Part shown: positions 60,326 through 64,000 of the stretch, in pieces
Layout of the letters: every line of letters begins with the position of its first letter
How positions within the stretch are numbered: the stretch's first letter is position 1
Source: Leuctra nigra
Taxonomy: Eukaryota > Arthropoda > Insecta > Plecoptera > Leuctridae
NCBI GenBank assembly: GCA_934045905.1
Contig: OW203773.1
Coordinates: forward strand, 20,199,246 to 20,263,245
Length of the DNA stretch: 64,000 bases
Direction of reading: 5' to 3'
Notes under the pieces: model-generated
The model's input: the letters and a program-made list of their open reading frames with translations, nothing else
Databases searched by the model: none
Told to the model about the DNA's origin: nothing
Program-made: the position numbers and the translations under genes

Positions 60326-61082
60326 AGTGTGGAATACCACATTCGCAATGAAGGTTTAAATAAAGTCTCCATTAATGTTGTTAACTTGATCAATAAAATA
60401 CAAGTTATTTGTTGTAAAATAAATATCTCGAAGTCCATCTGGGCTCTTGTGGTACCTATATTTTAAACCGTTATTTAGTACGCTTTTTGTCGGTAATTTT
60501 TATGAAATTACGTTAACTTGCTGAATATCTCACGATTTGAACAGTTGGCTGAAGAATTTTCGTGAAGTCTGAAGGTGTGTTTAGAGTTTCATTTGGTTAA
60601 AAAAATATGTATCACGATTTTCATAGCGTTTTAACGGAAGAGAAAAAAAATCAAACATCTGCTTGTGAATATAGAATCTTAGCGTGATATGAAAATCTAT
60701 AAGAGCTTCCTTCAATTGAGAGACATTTGAATTGAAAACATAACCTAGAAGCAAATTTCGTTTAAAACATGAGTTTTATAAAAATTTACGCACATGTACT
60801 TCCTTGTTTGTAAACAAAAGTTACTTATTTATACTATTTTATTCTAAGTGAGCAATTCAAATGAAAGGTCATCACTTATCACCAGATAAAATTGTGTTTT
60901 ACATTTGCAAAATGGAAAGGAAAACTATTCAATGATATTTTCTAGAAACTCGTTACAAAAAGGAGCGCATTATACGATCTGTTAGTATGTGTTACGAAGA
61001 ATTGCTGATTTGTAAAAATCAAAACATTTCAAAATGCATGCAAGTTGACTCTTTCAACGCCCCACTCCGAGGCCTAATTGCT
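60326..61082. other. AT-rich intergenic DNA, no feature seen
   Basis: Neither coding exons nor repeat boundaries recognised. Confidence 0.35.
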
Positions 61083-61238
61083 TCGATTTCGTGGAATCGA
61101 GAGGCAAATGATGGGAAGGTTCCCTACTACTAGGCAACGACCGCCTCCTTCCCACCTTCCATCATCACCTATTCTTCACCATCATCTCCCAATCATCATC
61201 ATAATCATTCATCCGTCGCCATTAGCCTTTGCAGAACA
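61083..61238 (+). mobile_element. tRNA-derived SINE, head missing
   Basis: GAATCGAGAGGCAAATGATG, TTCCCTACTACTAGGCAACG and CATCCGTCGCCATTAGCC in order. The last ~20 bases of the 3' end are decayed. Confidence 0.75.
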
Positions 61239-61669
61239 ACGATGCTCAACATCATAAAAACTTTACATCGGAGCACCCCAAAAAATTGCAACAAAACTTC
61301 TCGCTTAATCAATTTAAGTCTGCATACGCGTTACACCGACACCGAAATACCTAATCACATTCATCAAAATCACTTAGATATTCAAATTCGGTTTCATCTA
61401 ATTTACAGAAAAGAATCCTTGCGGCTGTTTTGGGCGCGATTATTCGAGTTCTCACGCAATGCTTAATCAATTTGACCCTAATATCTAACCAATCACCTTC
61501 TGGCTAATCGATTATAGCCAATTTCATCGCCAATGCCCTAATGCATTTAAATTTTATGCCAATATGGAGTGCTTTTATTGTTGATGAAATCGCCACTCTC
61601 TAAGAAGATTTAATTTTATGGAGAGATAAAATTGCATAAATAAATAGATTTTACGTCCTGTGATATGTG

Positions 61670-61880
61670 GGGTTTAACGTCGTACTGTTCTGCAACTAGG
61701 CTATTAAATGGCGACGGATGAATGATTCCGATGATGATTGGGAGATGATGGTGAAGATGATGAATTGGTAAAGATGGACGGTGGGAAGGAGACGGTCGTA
61801 GCCTAGTAGGGTAACTACCAAACATTTGCCTTTCGACTGAGGGAAATCACGAAAAATCCTCATGAAGAATAGCTGAAGGA
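61670..61880 (-). mobile_element. tRNA-derived SINE copy
   Basis: GTTTAACGTCGTACTGTTCT, GATGATTGGGAGATGATGGT, GTGGGAAGGAGACGGTCGTA and TTTCGACTGAGGGAAATCAC follow the family order on the minus strand. Confidence 0.78.
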
Positions 61881-62997
61881 ATCAAACCGCGGAAAAAAAT
61901 TAAAAATAAAACGAAAAAATATCGAAAAACGAAAAAATATTTTGAAAGACGGCTTGGAATCGATTTCCGCGGGGCCCTATTTTATAACTTAAAAAATCCC
62001 AATTCTTCTGGAATCCGATTCGGTGTGATGTTAATCAAATTGCCGTGACTCGGAATCCAGGAGAATAGGGAATTTAAAAGTTCTAGAATATGACCACTGT
62101 ACGACTTAGGCTACGACCCATGATAACGAAACCAATACACACCTGGCTACGACCTCAGATATGTTAACAGAGTCAGGTACACTTGGTCAAAGTAAGAACG
62201 GTATTCGAAGGATAGAGATTGGCTGATAAAGATTTTATGACACCATCCGGTGAAGCCTCGTCATTCTCAATAAGGAAGCTCTGATTACATTGATAATAAC
62301 GAGGATTGATTGTCAAGGAACCGACCAGCAGCCAATATTATTATTATTTATTAGAATGTGCTCAAGGGCATGTGAGGCTAGTGTAGGGCGATATCAATAC
62401 GCTCAAATACCGTTTTTAGTTTTGTTAAGTGTACCTCAACAGATGGCGTTATAACCACATATCATCAAAATAAATCCAATATTCGATTACAAAATAACGA
62501 CATTTAAAATTCACAAAAAGATTTCTATCGAATTTTATGACACATTATTATACGGACGCAACGCGCCATAAAATAAAAAATACCACTACCATAACAAACA
62601 CTTGTGACGCCTTCGCAATCCGCACCCCCGATCGAGTCCTATCTCATCACTGACGATTGGACGTCCCGACGAAATGACCCTAGGGGATTCGCCATAAATC
62701 CTATACGTGGCGGTGAAAATGTGGTAGTCATAAAGGCATGTGTTTTCGAGCCATTATACGCCTGTTTATTACTGACTCGCTCTCAGCGTTTAGCAAACGA
62801 ATTTAAATCAATTTCAGAGGCGTTCTTTCGGGTTTAATTTTGTGAATTTAAAGGGTCAAATTTAAATATTTAAGTAGATCAATTTTTATGATGTGTTGAA
62901 AATTTGTTGCTAACATAAATGTTTACTCCTTGGGTGGTTTTAAGTGAAATCGCACACTTATTTGCCGCCATTTTTGTTCCGTTTTTTAGTTTTATTA
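61881..62997. other. Intergenic DNA
   Basis: Holds a diverged inverted copy (about 62195-62330) of the repeat at 10485-10665. The open frame at 62604-62837 has a non-ATG start and no recognisable domain. No gene is claimed. Confidence 0.35.
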
Positions 62998-63205
62998 TGT
63001 TTAACGTCGCACTTTTCTACAGCTAGGCTAATGGCGACGGATGAATGATTATGATGATGATTGGGAGATGATGGTGAAGAGTAGGTAAGGATGGAAGGTG
63101 GGAAGGAGGCGGTCGTGGCCTATTATAGGGAACCTCCGCAGCATTTGACGCTCGACTGAGGGAAATCATGAAAACTCAGTCAGGAAGGATGACCTGGGAA
63201 TCGAA
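62998..63205 (-). mobile_element. tRNA-derived SINE copy
   Basis: GTTTAACGTCGCACTTTTCT, GATGATTGGGAGATGATGGT, GAAGGAGGCGGTCGTGGCCT, GACTGAGGGAAATCATGAAA, then a decayed B-box region (GGGAATCGAAC) near 63190. Confidence 0.8.
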
Positions 63206-63861
63206 CTAAGAACCTCGGGGATTTGCGTCAGAGAGATATTTGCTTAGATTTACGCGAAGTAAACAAGCAATGCATACGAATTTGGTGTGTTTAAAAAGTT
63301 TTTTTTGTGAGTTAATTATAAACAATTATTTAATAAATGCAAAATTAAGTAATCTGTCAATGAAATTCATACAATTTATATGCAAAAATAATGAAAAATT
63401 AATGATACCCAGTATGGTAGGTATAATTTGTAAACATGTTGACAATATTAAATAATGGCATGCAGTCAGCCATTATTTTGGCTTTGCCAGACTGTAAGAG
63501 TGCTTTAATTAATATTTGTTAATCATCAAAAAAAAATGTTCATCAATTGGGCCTTTTAAGAAGCCAAACAAGCTTAACTCAGCCGTTACTTCAGAAATCA
63601 GGGATTGGGTTTATCTTTAGGGTGCATTATTTAACTGTTGTAAATTTAAATTTGCTATTTCAGATCAATTTTAAAAACATATTTAATCAAGCAGTAAAGT
63701 GAAAATCACTTTACGCTTCAAATAACGTATACATGCAATTATAAACTGTAACCATCTCTTACCTCATTAACAAAACCCACCAATTAATTAGCTGCTTCAT
63801 CCCGCATCTCTTACCTCGCACATCCATAGCACACCGTGGGAACCGAATACCGTTGCATCAC

Positions 63862-64000
63862 CACGCCTATACGCTCTCCCAGCTAAGTTCGGTCTCCGGC
63901 GACACGGGCTATCCCTGTAGTGCTCTCTCAACACACCCCACTACATGGGAACAGACTGTAGGACACGCCTATACGCTCTCCCAGCTAAGTTCGGTCTCCG
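63862..64000. repeat. Start of a tandem repeat with 102-bp period
   Basis: CACGCCTATACGCTCTCCCA followed by GCTAAGTTCGGTCTCCG occurs at 63862 and again from 63964 to the window edge, a spacing of 102. Only 1.4 units are visible. Confidence 0.7.

Noticed and set aside
61242..61466. Open frame starting MLNIIKTLHRS
   Set aside because: It starts next to the decayed 3' end of a SINE and has no domain, no splice support and low-complexity composition.
62604..62837. Open frame of 77 codons
   Set aside because: Non-ATG start, no domain recognised, no neighbouring exon, surrounded by repeats.

Overview
The window is eukaryotic DNA, most likely from an insect or another arthropod. Genes are split by GT-AG introns, intergenic DNA is AT-rich, and much of the sequence is transposon-derived. 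A two-domain C-type lectin of the immulectin / hemolymph LPS-binding type and a mag-like Ty3 element with a tRNA-Ser primer site fit an insect. The order of insect cannot be settled from this sequence.

Layout. Positions 1-312 (minus strand) hold one exon of a cysteine-rich, probably secreted protein. Positions 2225-7150 and 8452-13523 (both minus) are tandem paralogous five-exon lectin genes. The 8.5-13.5 kb copy is intact (294 residues). The 2.2-7.2 kb copy has identical exon phases but an in-frame TAG in exon 4. Their introns carry a 5'-truncated jockey-type LINE (4584-5936), foldback elements and 5S-derived SINE sequence. Positions 13694-18799 are a nearly intact mag-like Ty3/gypsy retrotransposon with 5-bp target duplications, inserted into an older MITE. 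Positions 25061-30340 (minus) carry the last three coding exons of a Krueppel-like factor (three C2H2 fingers). Its upstream exons were not found. From 30.5 to 64 kb no host gene is confidently recognisable. That part holds foldback elements and MITEs, a 12-copy 147-bp tandem repeat (43654-45405), a GC-rich minisatellite (about 56.48-57.13 kb), many copies of one tRNA-derived SINE family, and the start of a 102-bp tandem repeat at the window end.

The lectins would act outside the cell as pattern-recognition proteins and the Krueppel-like factor in the nucleus. Nothing in the sequence links the two loci functionally. The most interesting signals are where mobile DNA touches gene structure: a TTAA-flanked MITE ends 21 bases from a KLF splice acceptor, so the branch point may lie inside the element; a repeat terminus abuts the donor of exon 4 in the broken lectin; and several insertions are nested with readable target duplications, two of them with empty or reconstructed target sites inside this window. 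I see no bacterial-type operon, CRISPR array or phage system.
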